A stretch of DNA of 64,000 bases, taken from assembly GCA_947311845.1 (NCBI GenBank), contig CAMZMU010000081.1, positions 4,401,534 through 4,465,533 on the forward strand. Reading direction: 5' to 3'. Both the position numbers and the translations under genes were made by a program. The stretch comes from Poa pratensis. Lineage: Eukaryota; Streptophyta; Magnoliopsida; Poales; Poaceae. Below, piece after piece: positions 35,394 to 46,400 of the stretch (its first letter is position 1; every line of letters begins with the position of its first letter). A model generated the notes under the pieces. That model ran no database searches. It saw nothing but the letters and a program-made list of their open reading frames with translations, and was not told where the DNA came from.

Positions 35394-37001
35394 TCACGGC
35401 ATGTAGAGCTTGCTGCCGCACTTGCAGCGCCACACCTCCGGGTAGTACTCCCACTGGGTGCCGATCCCGGGCTGGATGGCCACGCGCACCGCCCGGCACG
35501 GCGTGCACCGCCCGCACCGCGACCGGCACGTCGGCGGCGACGACCCCGGACCCAGCAGGCGCCGGCGAGGAGCCGCCGCGGCGTCGCCATCGTCTGAAGA
35601 TGATGTACTACTCCGTATCAGCAGTGTCGACGATCCTGTCCTCCTCATGTGCTGCAGCACCGCCGCGGGTGGCCTCCCTGCCGCGGCGACAGCTACAGTA
35701 CGATTAATTACAAGTACGCGTGTTAGAACTTCACCAACTCTACTGTTTGACAAGTACAGACAAAACACGGCCCCAAAAAAGCAACAAAATACAGTCCTGT
35801 AAAAATCAATACGGGGAATGCGAGACAGGTTCAGCCGTTTGGCACATGTCGAGGGTATTTTTCAGAGTAAGAATTAGAGCTAATTAAAACTCATGGAATT
35901 ATGTGAGACCAAAACGTATTTGCTGAAGAATTACTAGCAAGGTTGGTAGGAGTATTGCTGGATGGTTCTTTTTTGGAGATTCTCTAACTTCTCCTGCACT
36001 GAAGTTGATGTCGGGTATGTGTGTGCGTGAACAATAAATTAGATCGGTGTATGCTTTTCTGGACCTGGGTACTGCCAGGGTGGGGGACACCAAGACTATA
36101 GGAGAAAAAGGGACGCATGCACTGGTTGGTGAAGACCAAGATGACTTCAAGACAAGAAGGTGACTTGTTCATTTAATGATTTGCAATGGACATTGAAAAT
36201 CGATTTACAAACGAATTTAGTTATATGCATCAGAGAAAAAACCTCACATACTAATCCTGCAGACTTCTTTTCTTTGGTGTTTGTACAAATTAAACTTTTA
36301 GGAATTTTGCTAAGCTAGGTTTACTAGCCCATGAATGATGGGAGTGATTTAGCCAGCTATGCTAGCTATAGTTTAGCAGTCCATGCATGATGGCTAGTTA
36401 GTTTTAGAGAGGGATAGAGAATATAATTTGCAAACAAGAGCAACTATACTCTGGCTTTCCATCCAGGGAGATCACAAGAAAACAAATGAGCGATAAATAT
36501 CTGCCTGTATCTGTATGTCGATCATTCGAGTTTTCTCCAGCAAAGTATGTAACGAGCAAACAAATCCAGTATCCTCTGAAGAAATGAGAGTACTAGTAGT
36601 AGTTTGCATGGGGAGTGATATATGGAGAGGAAGAAAGGAGGGAGCACTTCAATATTAATCTCAAGGGCCCTTGAGAGAGAAATCTCGGAGCACACACAAG
36701 ATTAGCTAACTACGACTCTGATGGCTTAATTAAGCTAATATCCACTTCAATCAATAAAACTTGAATCCGACCAAGAAAAGAATAGAGGACATCAAAATGG
36801 AGGCAACATCGGAGCTAGCAAACCAAAGAGAGAAGAAATCAAAGGACTCCAATTACTTCGGACTACTAATAGAAGAGACGAGAAGAAGAGCTAGCGAGCT
36901 AGGCTCCTCCACTTACCAACGGCTGCAGAGAAGAAGACGACGACGACGGCGGCAAAGGCGGCGGGGTGGCGCCAGCTCCGGCGACGGCTCACCGCGCCCA
37001 T
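35394..37001 (-). CDS. EPIDERMAL PATTERNING FACTOR-like (EPFL) secreted peptide precursor, two exons
   Basis: Exon 1 is 37001-36917 (ATG at 37001; MGAVSRRRSWRHPAAF then hydrophobic AAVVVVFFSAAV, a signal peptide) and ends at a strong donor TTG|GTAAGT. Exon 2 is 35692-35394 after acceptor CTGTAG. The phases match (85 bp + 299 bp) and give 127 residues. The C-terminus carries the mature EPFL domain: GSSPPTCRSRCGRCTPC, six Cys in all, then EYYPEVWRCKCGSKLYMP and stop. Known: EPF/EPFL peptides are secreted, disulfide-bonded ligands of ERECTA-family receptor kinases with TOO MANY MOUTHS as modulator, controlling stomatal patterning and organ or inflorescence growth. Both splice sites and all cysteines are intact and I see no lesion. 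Subfamily assignment within EPFL is not certain, and an extra small 5' exon cannot be excluded. Confidence 0.85.
35693..36916 (-). other. Intron of the EPFL gene (1224 bp)
   Basis: Bounded by minus-strand GTAAGT (36916-36911) and TGTAG (ending 35693). AT-rich. The small plus frame at 36761-37012 overlaps exon 1 antisense and is not considered real. Confidence 0.75.
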
Positions 37002-37411
37002 CGCGCGCCGAGTAAGAGCGGCAGGCGCGCACAAGACGCCGACAGGGCGGGGCATGCAAAGGCTAGCTCCAGCCTCCAGCACGGCAAGCTAGTAATTAAG
37101 CTAAACACTCGAAAATGACGAGGCGCCGGCGATGGATAGCCGGCTAGGTAGGTACCGCGGCAATGGGATGCAATGGCCACCGACCGGCCTCTGATCCAAC
37201 TTGTAGTTGCGGGCGGGCTCCCGTTCGTGCGTGCGTGAAGACTGAAGAGACACGCTTTTGAGAGCGAGAGAGAGAGGAAGGTAAGCTATGGAGGGTAGGG
37301 GCACTGTGGTGAGCTAGCGGAGGGGAGGGGCTGCCCGGCGACTAGCTAGCAGAGGCATGTGGGAAATGTATAGCATGTTGCCCAGTGCAGAGAACGTATA
37401 CCGTGACCTCC
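37002..37411 (-). promoter_or_regulatory. 5' flank of the EPFL gene
   Basis: Contains the expected leader and proximal promoter for a gene starting at 37001. A GA-rich AGAGCGAGAGAGAGAGG stretch lies at about 37260-37276 (CT-rich on the gene strand), a feature common in plant leaders and core promoters. A poly-T-tailed retro fragment begins 37412-37440, limiting the undisturbed upstream sequence to ~400 bp. Confidence 0.4.
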
Positions 37412-37570
37412 TGCGTTGTTTTTTTTGTTTTTTGAAACGGGACCTGCGATTTTATTGGGTAGCGCTGCCGCTCACCCGGGCCCGGTCGGTGGGAGAAAGA
37501 AGGAGGCGTACGCCTCGGCTCAAACCCGGGCCGGAGAACACGCTTGCAGACAAAGCTTTGATATAGGATC
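37412..37570 (-). mobile_element. Possible polyadenylated retro fragment (SINE- or LINE-like)
   Basis: Plus-strand TTTTTTTTGTTTTTTGAAAC followed by GGGACCTGCGATTTTATTG and, further in, GGCTCAAACCCGGGCC, whose complement GGGTTTGAGCC resembles a Pol III B box. No target duplication was found, so the assignment is tentative. Confidence 0.35.
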
Positions 37571-37911
37571 GTCGTGTACATGCATGCACGGATGCACCCG
37601 TAGAGGAAAAAACTGAACTGAAAACACTTCCGGCCACAGAGAGTTAGCTGAGGAGTCGCCCTTGAGCGCAATGTGCTAAGCCGGCATATGATCTGTCCAC
37701 TACTATGCATAGATCGATCGAGTTCTGGGCAGGGTGTGTTGATCGATGATTTGTTCCCTAAGTGTAGATGAATGTGACCGTTCAGATCGACGAAACTGTC
37801 GTGCGCGCGTGCACATTGCGTAAATGCTTTTTCGATCGAAATGCATATGCATGCGTAGGTTGGGCTTGACAGATCACGATCTTGCATGATTGTAAGCCAA
37901 ACCATGCATAA

Positions 37912-38070
37912 TACTCCCTCCGTCCAAAATCAAGTGTCTCAAGTTTGACAAAAATTGGATGTATCTATACATGAAACTGACAAAAAGTTGATGTATCTAT
38001 ACATGAAACATGTCTAGATAGCTTCACTTTTGAGCAAACTTGAGACACTTATTTTTGGACGGAGCGAGTA
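37912..38070. mobile_element. Stowaway MITE (159 bp)
   Basis: Starts TACTCCCTCCGTCCAAAATC and ends TTATTTTTGGACGGAGCGAG-TA, an inverted repeat with TA at both ends. It contains an internal direct repeat of GATGTATCTATACATGAAAC (about 37958 and 37990). Confidence 0.9.
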
Positions 38071-38130
38071 TATGGACTAGTGTACATTCAGCTGAGTGCA
38101 GTACGCGAAGAGTCAACAAACGACCGAAAA

Positions 38131-38146
38131 AATCTCAAAAAAAAAA
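38131..38146 (+). mobile_element. 16 bp poly(A)-ended micro-insertion with 16 bp direct repeats
   Basis: AATCTCAAAAAAAAAA lies between two exact copies of AACAAACGACCGAAAA (38115-38130 and 38147-38162). Same architecture as the micro-insertion at 28990. The TCTC-poly(A) end differs from the TTCG-poly(A) LINE family, so another family or a slippage origin is possible. Confidence 0.45.
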
Positions 38147-38261
38147 AACAAACGACCGAAAAGTTAACTGTGGCCTACTGCAGCTCAATCTCTCTATTTT
38201 CTTTTTGTTATCGAAGCTCAATCGCTCGAATTAATTGAACCGACATCATATTTGTGTGCAT

Positions 38262-38459
38262 GGTTACCGGATGTACTCGAATGGTGATGATCGTACGGAC
38301 TATTTTCTTTTAAGTGGTTCATTTTTGTATCCACTATGTGTGATCCTTGATTTGTGAATTTTGATATATACTCAAAACTTTTAATAATTGCGATGGCTGT
38401 GTGCATCATTTTGATGCAGAGTCTGAGGATCCGCACCCTATTTCCTAAAAAAAAAAAAA
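38262..38459 (+). mobile_element. 5'-truncated LINE (198 bp) with perfect 17 bp target duplication
   Basis: Flanked by ATCATATTTGTGTGCAT at 38245-38261 and 38460-38476. The 3' end carries GGCTGTGTGCATC, GATGCAGAGTCTGAGG and a run of A, the same tail motif as at 21.9 and 32.4 kb. Only the 3' untranslated end was copied. Confidence 0.85.
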
Positions 38460-38484
38460 ATCATATTTGTGTGCATTAACGACG

Positions 38485-38898
38485 AGAAAGTATCTAGTGC
38501 TCCCACCCCTTAGTGTGCTCCCTATACTACCAATAAGAAAAACATTTTTAAATGTGTCAAAAAATTCTACGAAAAATTAAGGATGTTCACAAGGTATGTT
38601 TGTACAACCTCCAAAAATTTCAGCTCCAAATTCGAAATGAACATTGAGAAACAAAAAAGACAAACCAGACATGAATAGTGTCATGGGTGTCAAAAAAGAC
38701 AAAAACCAGAAAATTACACTATTCATGGCAGATTTGTCTTTTTTTTGTTTTCCAATATTTATTTCGAATTTGAAGCTGAAATTTTCGGAGGTTGTACAAA
38801 CATACATTGTGAATATCCAGAATTTTTCGAAACATTTAATATTGAGTTCTTTTGCGGTAGGACAGGTAAGACCCTAAAGGGTGGGGAGCACTAGATAT
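38485..38898. mobile_element. Fold-back MITE with long terminal inverted repeats
   Basis: Left end GAGAAAGTATCTAGTGCTCC and right end GGAGCACTAGATATCTTCTC are inverted copies. Pairing extends through the arms, e.g. GTTTGTACAACCTCC on the left and GGAGGTTGTACAAAC on the right, GACACTATTCATG-type sequences nearer the centre. No transposase. The superfamily is unclear; Mutator-like is possible. Confidence 0.8.
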
Positions 38899-39717
38899 CT
38901 TCTCCCATGAACGACGAATAACACGCGACACGCGGTATATATAGTATCTCGTACATCACATGGGAACATTAGTCAAACAAATGCAATCAATTAATGGACC
39001 GCTAAGATTATAGTAGTACACGAACTACTGTTGAACCAACCCTACCATCACCCATGCATGGTGAGCCGTGAGCGGGATCAACGGCATGGCCGCCTAATCT
39101 CTCCCGCGAATGATGATGACGGCCGGGCATGGTGACTCACCCCACCGGCAGGGCGTGTAGAGAGCCAGAGACAGCTCCATGAAAAGCACGGCTCTACGCG
39201 CCATTCATGCCTCCATGTTTATGCTTTGCTCGCTCATCTCGCCCGTCTCACGGCTTTTCCAAGAGCATGCATCCGCGACTTTACATGGGCTCCAAGTATC
39301 CAAGCAGTCATCATTCCCGTTGAATTTCTGCGGGAGGCTATAGCTCTTGCTGTCGATCTGACCCCCAAAAGAACCCATTTTCTTCATGCATCACTCCATG
39401 CATGAATCATGCATGTACACTGAATCATACGTGTGCTTCTACCTACGTTTTCAGAAAATGGAAGGATACAATCTCTCAGGGGTCGTCGCCCCATCTGCCA
39501 TGTCCCCTCTCCCTCCGAACACATGGGCCGGCCATGCATGTATTTCACGAACTTGTTGTGCCTATGGTCGTCTAAGGTGAGCTAACCAAAGGAATCTCGA
39601 GTAATCACATACTCCTTGGCCGGCCACAAAAATGGAGATTGGTCCTATACCTACCACATGGGTGTAGGTCTTCTTAACTTGTCTACACTGTTCTAGGGGC
39701 CCATGTGTATGCACATA
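38899..39717. other. Intergenic DNA with one small unrecognised frame
   Basis: A 60-codon minus frame (39387-39205) has codon-like composition and starts MKKMGSFGGQIDSKSY, but it has no recognised domain and no splice context I can support. Possibly a first exon or chance. Confidence 0.3.
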
Positions 39718-39951
39718 GGGTGTGTTTGGATTTTGCCAGCGTCCGCCCTGCCAACACGCGGGCGAGCCAAAATATTGGCGCGGCTTTCCGCCGCCCACGC
39801 CTTGCCAAATCGTTGGCGTCGATTTGTACTGGAAAGCTGTAGGTCGCATTGGCACGCCAAATTATGGGCTGTGATCCAAACGGTGCCCAACCACCTCGGT
39901 CAACCCCAATAATTTGGCTTGGCAGCCCGGGGCTGCAATCCAAACAGGCTC
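39718..39951. mobile_element. Tourist-like MITE (234 bp)
   Basis: Ends GGGTGTGTTTGGATTTTGCC and GCTGCAATCCAAACAGGCTC are inverted repeats around the GTTTGGATT core. Three-base ATA repeats flank both sides (39715-39717, 39952-39954). A 3 bp duplication and a GGxxxTGTTTGG end fit PIF/Harbinger-derived Tourist elements, although their usual target is TTA/TAA. Confidence 0.7.
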
Positions 39952-40095
39952 ATAGTCATGGTGGTTGGCCAACATATCTCGTAGCTAGGAATTATTACTA
40001 GGATAGCTAGCTTCACTACACTGTGGCAGCAATCCAATCTATTCACATTCACACTGTTACCACTAGGCTTGTACTCCCCTGAAATGGCCTAGCCG

Positions 40096-41885
40096 TCCAT
40101 GCATAATAATATAATAACTATATTAAGGCCACACGAAATTGAGCTCCACCAGCGAGCCAGCGCAGCGGGCTACAGGGTAACAGTGCCCTGCTGTGATCCG
40201 CGCCGTCCGCTGCCGATCGAACGGCCCACAGCGCGCGCCCTTGATGCTTTTGCAAAACAACACTTATAGTTTCCAAAAATTAACCCGCAGTCCAACTTCC
40301 AACTCTGTGAAGGACCAAAACATAATTTCCGACAAACACAGGGACCCCGCTGAAAAGCTGCACACACTTCTCCCTTTCTCCTCCTCTCTCTCCCGTGCGG
40401 CCGAGGTCGCCGCCGCCGCCGGCGGGCCGCCACGCCGCCAGGCGCCTCCCCGCTCGAATCTATGCACACGGAAGCCTCCGCCGTCGCGTCCTCCACCTAT
40501 TCGCCCACCCTCGCCTGCCGGAACGCCGCCACCTCGCCGGAATCGACGCCGCCGTCGTCGCAGGCCGCCGCCACTTCCACTCGCCGCCGGCGCCGTTCCG
40601 TCGACCCAAAAGCGGAGGCTCCGCCACTTTCGGCCACGCCGCGTCCCGCCGCATCCGATGCGCTCGCTCGCGCGTCCCGGAACGGCCTCCTGCGGCTCCG
40701 GCGAGGTCGCCGCCGGCGCGGCAGAGCCCACCCGCAGGTGACGTCAGCGTGACGTCCCGCTGGGCTTGGGCTGCGTAGCGGGCCACTTAGCTGGGCTGGG
40801 CTGCTGTGCAGCTCGGCCGGCCCATTTTTTTTTTTCCCTTTCAGTTCTGTTTTCTTATTTCCAAAACTTTAAAAACTTTTGAAATATGACTCCAAATAAA
40901 TTCAAACCAATTTCTATCAGTTTGCAACAATCAAAATAACCATTTTAATTTCTTTGGGACCATTTCTAAATAATTACAAGTCTTGCAAGTTTGAAATAAT
41001 ACTCAATTCAATCCAACTTCACAAAAAAATACAAACAATCAACGTAATCATTTCCAACACTTTGGAACTTTTTCCAAATTATTGCAAATCTTACAAATTT
41101 GGAAAATCAAAATAGTAAACCCAAATACTTCGCGACCTTCCCTAAATTATTTCAAAAGTTGCAAATTTCAAATAATACTAAATTCAATCCAACTTCAAAA
41201 AAAAAAATACTACATAACCCTTCCCAAATTATTTGCAAGACTTACAAATTTGAAATCATATACATGCATGCCAATTTAACACCTTCGCGTCAATTTATAT
41301 AATATGGAATTCACAAAATTCTTCTGAACTCAAATAAAATCTACATAAATAATATCAGTAATAATACCGTTCAATATGACAGACCTAATAAAACAATTTG
41401 GTACATACCATCTTACTTACATATAATTTGCTAAACCATTTAAATATAACTACTCATATTTGTACCATCGGCTTAAATATATCAAATTAAGAACACAAAT
41501 GTAAATACTGAGAAATATCTGCTTTCCTATTAAAAAGATGCTTCACACTTATTTTCCAAACAAATATATTTGAATTACAAACCAAAAATCTAAAATAGAA
41601 CATGCTTCAGATCATTTAAACCAGTTTACATATATTGTTTTACAGTAATTGGACACTTTTCAAAAACTCCTAGACGCTGCACCATCAGTATCTTTAACTC
41701 CATCCGCCAGAAAAAAAATTGAAAAGAGAAATATCAAAACGCTCACAAAAAAAAAAGCTAAATATTTAACACAACCACTCTTTCAATTTTACTAATTCCC
41801 AAGAATGCAACAAATTTAAATGCCCGCAATTCAAAAATTAATTTCTACCCACACGCGCGCGGCATCGCCGCGCAAATTTACCTAG
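40096..41885 (+). mobile_element. Non-autonomous Helitron (plus strand), 5' limit approximate
   Basis: The 3' end is clear: hairpin GCGCGGC-ATC-GCCGCGC, then AAATTTAC and CTAG|T. The 5' limit is placed near 40096 by comparison with the related element at 50178-52158. Both have an A/T-rich start, a GCCGTCCGCT segment, a TTTTGCAAAAC-like segment, a GC-rich block and an AT-rich 3' half. The GC-rich block (40390-40745) has frames on every strand; one, SLRRRVLHLFAHPRL, is similar to SLRR-like DLRRVVLSLLTYSRL in the other Helitron, so it is shared cargo. No Rep/helicase is present. Confidence 0.75.
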
Positions 41886-42078
41886 TATGTAGGAATAGGA
41901 GTACGGATTTGCACTAGCCTATTAACTAGCCTGTTAGTGTTAGCTCAATTGTCTTTGTAGGACGACCGCCTAAGCTAGAGGAGAAAATTATTGGGTCTGC
42001 TCTTGTTATTCTATATATGTCCACCGAAACACTTAAACAAATTGATCTGAGGGAGAATTTGATAGTTACATCGTAGTC
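41886..42078. other. Short spacer between Helitron and copia element
   Basis: AT-rich DNA with TCTATATATGTCCACC that could be a remnant of another LTR. No boundary is supported. Confidence 0.3.
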
Positions 42079-42083
42079 AGGGA

Positions 42084-42225
42084 TGTTAAACATGTAATAC
42101 CGTATACGGTATGGTGTGGTACACCAACCGTATACAGCCCCTATGTATACGCCTTCGGAGGCTTTCCGGCTATATAAACACGAACCCCGAACCCTAACAG
42201 GTATCGGTTTCCGCTACCTTTGATA
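42084..42225 (+). repeat. 5' LTR of the copia element (142 bp)
   Basis: Starts TGTTAAACATG and ends TTTGATA. Contains CCGTATACGG-type palindromic sequence and the TATA box TATATAAA at 42171. Confidence 0.92.
42171..42178 (+). promoter_or_regulatory. TATA box in the copia LTR
   Basis: TATATAAA, present identically in the right LTR (about 47086), about 50 bp before the LTR end, in a plausible position for transcript initiation within the LTR. Confidence 0.55.
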
Positions 42226-42237
42226 TGGTATCAGAGC
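42226..42237 (+). other. Primer-binding site of the copia element
   Basis: TGGTATCAGAGC directly abuts the LTR, the methionine-tRNA complement used by many plant copia elements. Confidence 0.85.
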
Positions 42238-42356
42238 TCTCCTCTCCCACGACCTAGCCGCCGCCGATCTCCACAAAAACCCTAAAACCCAAAACCACGA
42301 CCTACGGCCTACGATCTACGACGACGACCACGACCAACGACAACGACAACTGCCCC

Positions 42357-43440
42357 ATGGGCTCGACATCCATGACGACGACCACTGTGGCCTCAATCCT
42401 CAGCTCCCCTCCCTCCCAAAAACTCACCCGAGGTAACTTTCTCTTCTGGAAGACCTTGGTGTACCCGGCTCTGCGCGGCGCCCAGGTCATGGATCTGCTC
42501 GACGGCACCTACGTCGCCCCGGCGATGACTTTGGAGGTTGAAGGTGAAAACAAGAAGAAGAGTATCGTCCCTAACCCCGCCTACACGGCCTGGGTTGTAC
42601 GGGACCAAGCGGTGGTGTACTTCCTCTTGAACTCGTTCTCACCAGAGATCCTCGCCCATGTGGTGGGGCTTGAAACATCTGCGGCCATCTGGGGGTGATC
42701 ACCACAATGTTTTCTCCCAGTCTCGCGCCAGGATCAACCAGCTCCGTGGAGCCCTCAACAAGACCAAGAAGCTGACCAAGACGGCCGCGCGGTATTTTGC
42801 CGAGATGAAGGGCTTTTGCTTGAACTCGCTGCGGCCAGCAAGCTGGTCGAAGACGATGAGCTCGTCGGGTACATCCTCAACGGCCTCGACGCCTCCTACA
42901 ATGATGTGGTTGCCTCTGTCAATGGCAACCCGGGCACAACTTCTGATGATCTGTTCGCCGAGATCTGCGCTCATGACATGCGCAGTGCGATGCTGGAGGA
43001 GGAAGCTGGCCATGGCGTCGGCTCGTTCTCTTCGTCGGCCAAAGTCGCTCGCCGTGACGACCATCCCTCTCATGGTGCTCGCGGGTCAGACCGCGGCCAG
43101 TACGACTCCCGTGGCGATCGCGGTGACCGTGGTCACCGTGGCGACCGCGATGTTGGGCGTGGTGACCACAATGTTGGGCGCCGCAATGATGACTTCCAAG
43201 GACGCCGCCGTGATGACGGCCGACGCCGTGATGGACCGCGTGACGGTCCCCGTCGCAATGATGGTGGGCGCCAAGAGCGCCGTGGTGACCGCGACTGTGG
43301 TGACCGTGACCGCCGCCGCCGTGGTCGCGCTCCTACGCCGTACATGGACGTCACTTGTCAGATCTGCAAGATCCACGGGCATCCTGCCAGCGACTGCTGG
43401 TGGCGCTACAAGAATGACGATTCAGAGAGCGATGGTGAAG
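42357..43440 (+). pseudogene. copia gag with zinc knuckle
   Basis: ATG at 42357 opens a UBN2-type gag (LTRGNFLFWKTLVYPALRG). The frame breaks near 42695 and again near 42815, then continues as ELVGYILNGLDASYNDVVAS. A long Arg/Asp/Gly-rich stretch from repeated CGTGGCGACCGC-like units (43080-43350) precedes a CX2CX4HX4C knuckle, CQICKIHGHPASDC. Gag forms the particle and binds RNA. Two frameshifts inactivate it. Confidence 0.85.
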
Positions 43441-46400
43441 AAGAGAAGGGCGCCTATGGTGTGGATACCAACTGGTACTCCGACACGGGCGCGACAGACC
43501 ACATCACCGGGGAGCTGAGCAAGCTCTCCACACGCGAGAAGTACAATGGACGCGAACGTGTCCATGGTGCTGATGGAAACGGTATGCCTATAAGCCATAT
43601 TGGTCATTCAACATTATGCACCCCTTATAAATCTCTGCATCTAAACAACATCCTTCATGTTCCAAATGCATCTAAGAATTTGCTATCTATTCATAAACTC
43701 ACACTAGATAATGATGTCTTTTTTGAGTTTCACCCCTCCTTCTTTTTGATTAAGGATCAGGCGACAAGGAGCGTTCTGTTTAAGGGTCCCTGTCATGGTG
43801 GTCTCTACCCCCTAGTGCCTGTCCTACGGGGTCGTCCAAGCATGCGTTCATCACAATAAAGCCTTCATCATCTACATGGCATCGTCGTTTAGGGCACCCT
43901 TCTTCGTTTGTAGTGCAACAAATTCTTAGAAAGCATGAACTATCTTATACTCCAGAAATAAGTCCTTACATTTGTGATTCTTGTCAAGCCAAAAGTCATC
44001 AGTTGCCATATCCTGTATCCACTAGTGTATCCACTGTTCCTTTGGAACAAGTCTTCTCTGATGTATGGGGTCCTGCCCCAGCCTCTGTTGGCAAGCACAC
44101 TTATTATGTAAGCTTTATTGATGATTTTAGCAAATTTACTTGGATATACTTGCTTAAGAAACGTTCAGATGTGTATCAAGTTTTTCTTAACTTTCAGCAA
44201 CTTGTTGAGCGCAAGTTCAATGCAAAAATCATCACCATGCAAACTGATTGGGGTGGTGAGTATGAAAAACTAAATAGTTTCTTCCAAAAGATTGGTATTA
44301 CACATCATGTTTCATGCCCCCATGCTCATCAACAAAATGGCTCAGCTGAACGCAAACATCGCCACGTAGTGGAAGTTGGTCTTGCTTTGCTTGCAAATGC
44401 ATCTATGCCTCTCAAGTTTTGGGATGAAGCTTTTCTCACAGCCACATTTCTCATTAACTTACTTCCTAGCAAAGTTATCAACTTCGAAACTCCTGTTGAG
44501 CGTCTCCTCCACACAAAACCAAATTATGATTCCCTTCGTGTCTTTGGTTGTGCTTGTTGGCCCAACCTTCGCCCTTATAACAAACGCAAATTAGCCTTCC
44601 GTTCCACTCGTTGTGTTTTCCTAGGCTATAGTCCTCGTCACAAGGGAGTCAAATGTTTAGATACCTCAACAGGCCGTGTTTATATATCCAGAGATGTTGT
44701 TTTCGATGAGCAAGTTTTTCCATTTGCATCTTTAAATCCAATGCTGGAAAACGCCTTCGCAATGATATTTTACTCCTACCTACATCATCTACTCATGGGG
44801 ATGCAAATGTTGATGACTATATGCCTTTACCGTATATTCCTGTTACTAATGATGGCCAGGGTATTGAGGATGAAGCAGCTGAAAATTCCACTCAAAACAG
44901 TGAAGAAATGACCCAAAATGATGCACATGTTGATAGTTCATCGCATGCAGAAAACGCCAACAACGGTGCTGATTCCGAGAGCGAATCTGCCTCGGATCAT
45001 GCGCTTGACGATCCCCATGCAGATTCTTCTGCAGGTGACGGCAGCGATCCCGAGGAGGATTAGTCGTCTGGCGTGTCCGCGCCACCGTCTTCAGCTGCCT
45101 CCCCTGCCCCGACAGCGATCGCGACAGCTCGCATGGCGACATCGACGCTGGCAAATCAGCAACGCCCACGTCTGATGACGCGCATGGCGACAGTGGCGAC
45201 GCTGATGTGTCGCGCCCCACTCGCCCATGGCTGCTGGTGGATCTCCTACAGGCCCCAGCCCGGTAGTCCCCTGCCTCTGGATCTTCTGCAACTGCTTCAA
45301 CTGTTGCCCTCCTGAGCCTGCACTGCGGACAAGGTTACAAAAAGGTATAACACAACCCAGAAAATATAAAGATAAAACAATTACTTATGGTAGACAGCCT
45401 AGATTTATAAAGAGGCAAATTCCGTTCGCTATGGCCTGCTAACATCCACAGGAGAACCATCTTCGCTCTCCGAAGCTCTAGCACATTCGAAGTGGAAAAA
45501 TGCAATGGAAGAAGAGTATGCTGCTTTGATGGACAACAAAACTTGGCATCTTGTTCCCCCCAGTCCAAACAAAAACTTGATTGACTGTAAGTGGGTCTAT
45601 CGTATAAAGGAAAATGCAGATGGTACAGTTGATAGATATAAAGCTCGCTTAGTAGCAAAAGGATACAAGCAAAGGTATGGCATTGATTATGAGGATACTT
45701 TCAGTCCTGTTGTGAAGGCTGCAACTATTAGAGTGGTTCTAGCAATTTCAGTTTCTAGAGGCTGAGTTTGCGGCAGCTAGACGTCAAGAACGCGTTTCTA
45801 CATGGTGTTCTGGAAGAGGAGGTTTATATGAAACAACCACCAGGTTTTGAAAATCCTAATGCTCCCCATCATATTTGTAGGCTTGATAAGACTCTCTATG
45901 GATTAAAACAAGCTCCAAGGGCATGGTATTCTCGGCTTAGTTCCAAGCTTAATGAGTTTGGATTCAAACCATCCAAGGCTGACACTTCTCTGTTTATTTA
46001 TCAAAAGCCAGGTATCATAATGTTTGTCTTGATCTATGTTGATGATATCATTGTGACTAGTTCTTCCAATGAGGCCATTTCTGCTCTGCTTAGTGATCTC
46101 AATAAACACTTTGCAATAAAAGATCTAGGTGATTTACACTTCTTTTGGGGAATTGAAGTTAAGAAAATACAGGATGGTTTACTGCTAACACAGGAAAAAT
46201 ATGCTATGGATTTGTTAGCTAGAGTGGGGATGAAAAACTGCAAACAAGCGCCTATGCCTCTGTCCCCTACTGAGCCATTGTCACTTCATGATGGTGTTCC
46301 TCTTGGTCCTTTAGATAGTACAGAATATCGCAGCATTGTTGGTGCTCTTCAGTATTTGACTCTTACACGCCCTGATATTTCCTTTTCTGTTAACAAAGTG

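Noticed and set aside
36761..37012. 84-codon plus-strand ORF ending at 37012
   Set aside because: It is antisense to EPFL exon 1 and its intron. The minus-strand model has a signal peptide and matched splice phases.
40193..40786. 182-codon and other long ORFs in the GC-rich block
   Set aside because: Open in five frames because of GC content. Only the weak similarity to the second Helitron's block is retained as a finding.
42658..43518. 286-codon alternative frame across the copia gag
   Set aside because: Shadow of the true gag frame in the Arg/Asp/Gly-rich repeat. The zinc knuckle is in the other frame.
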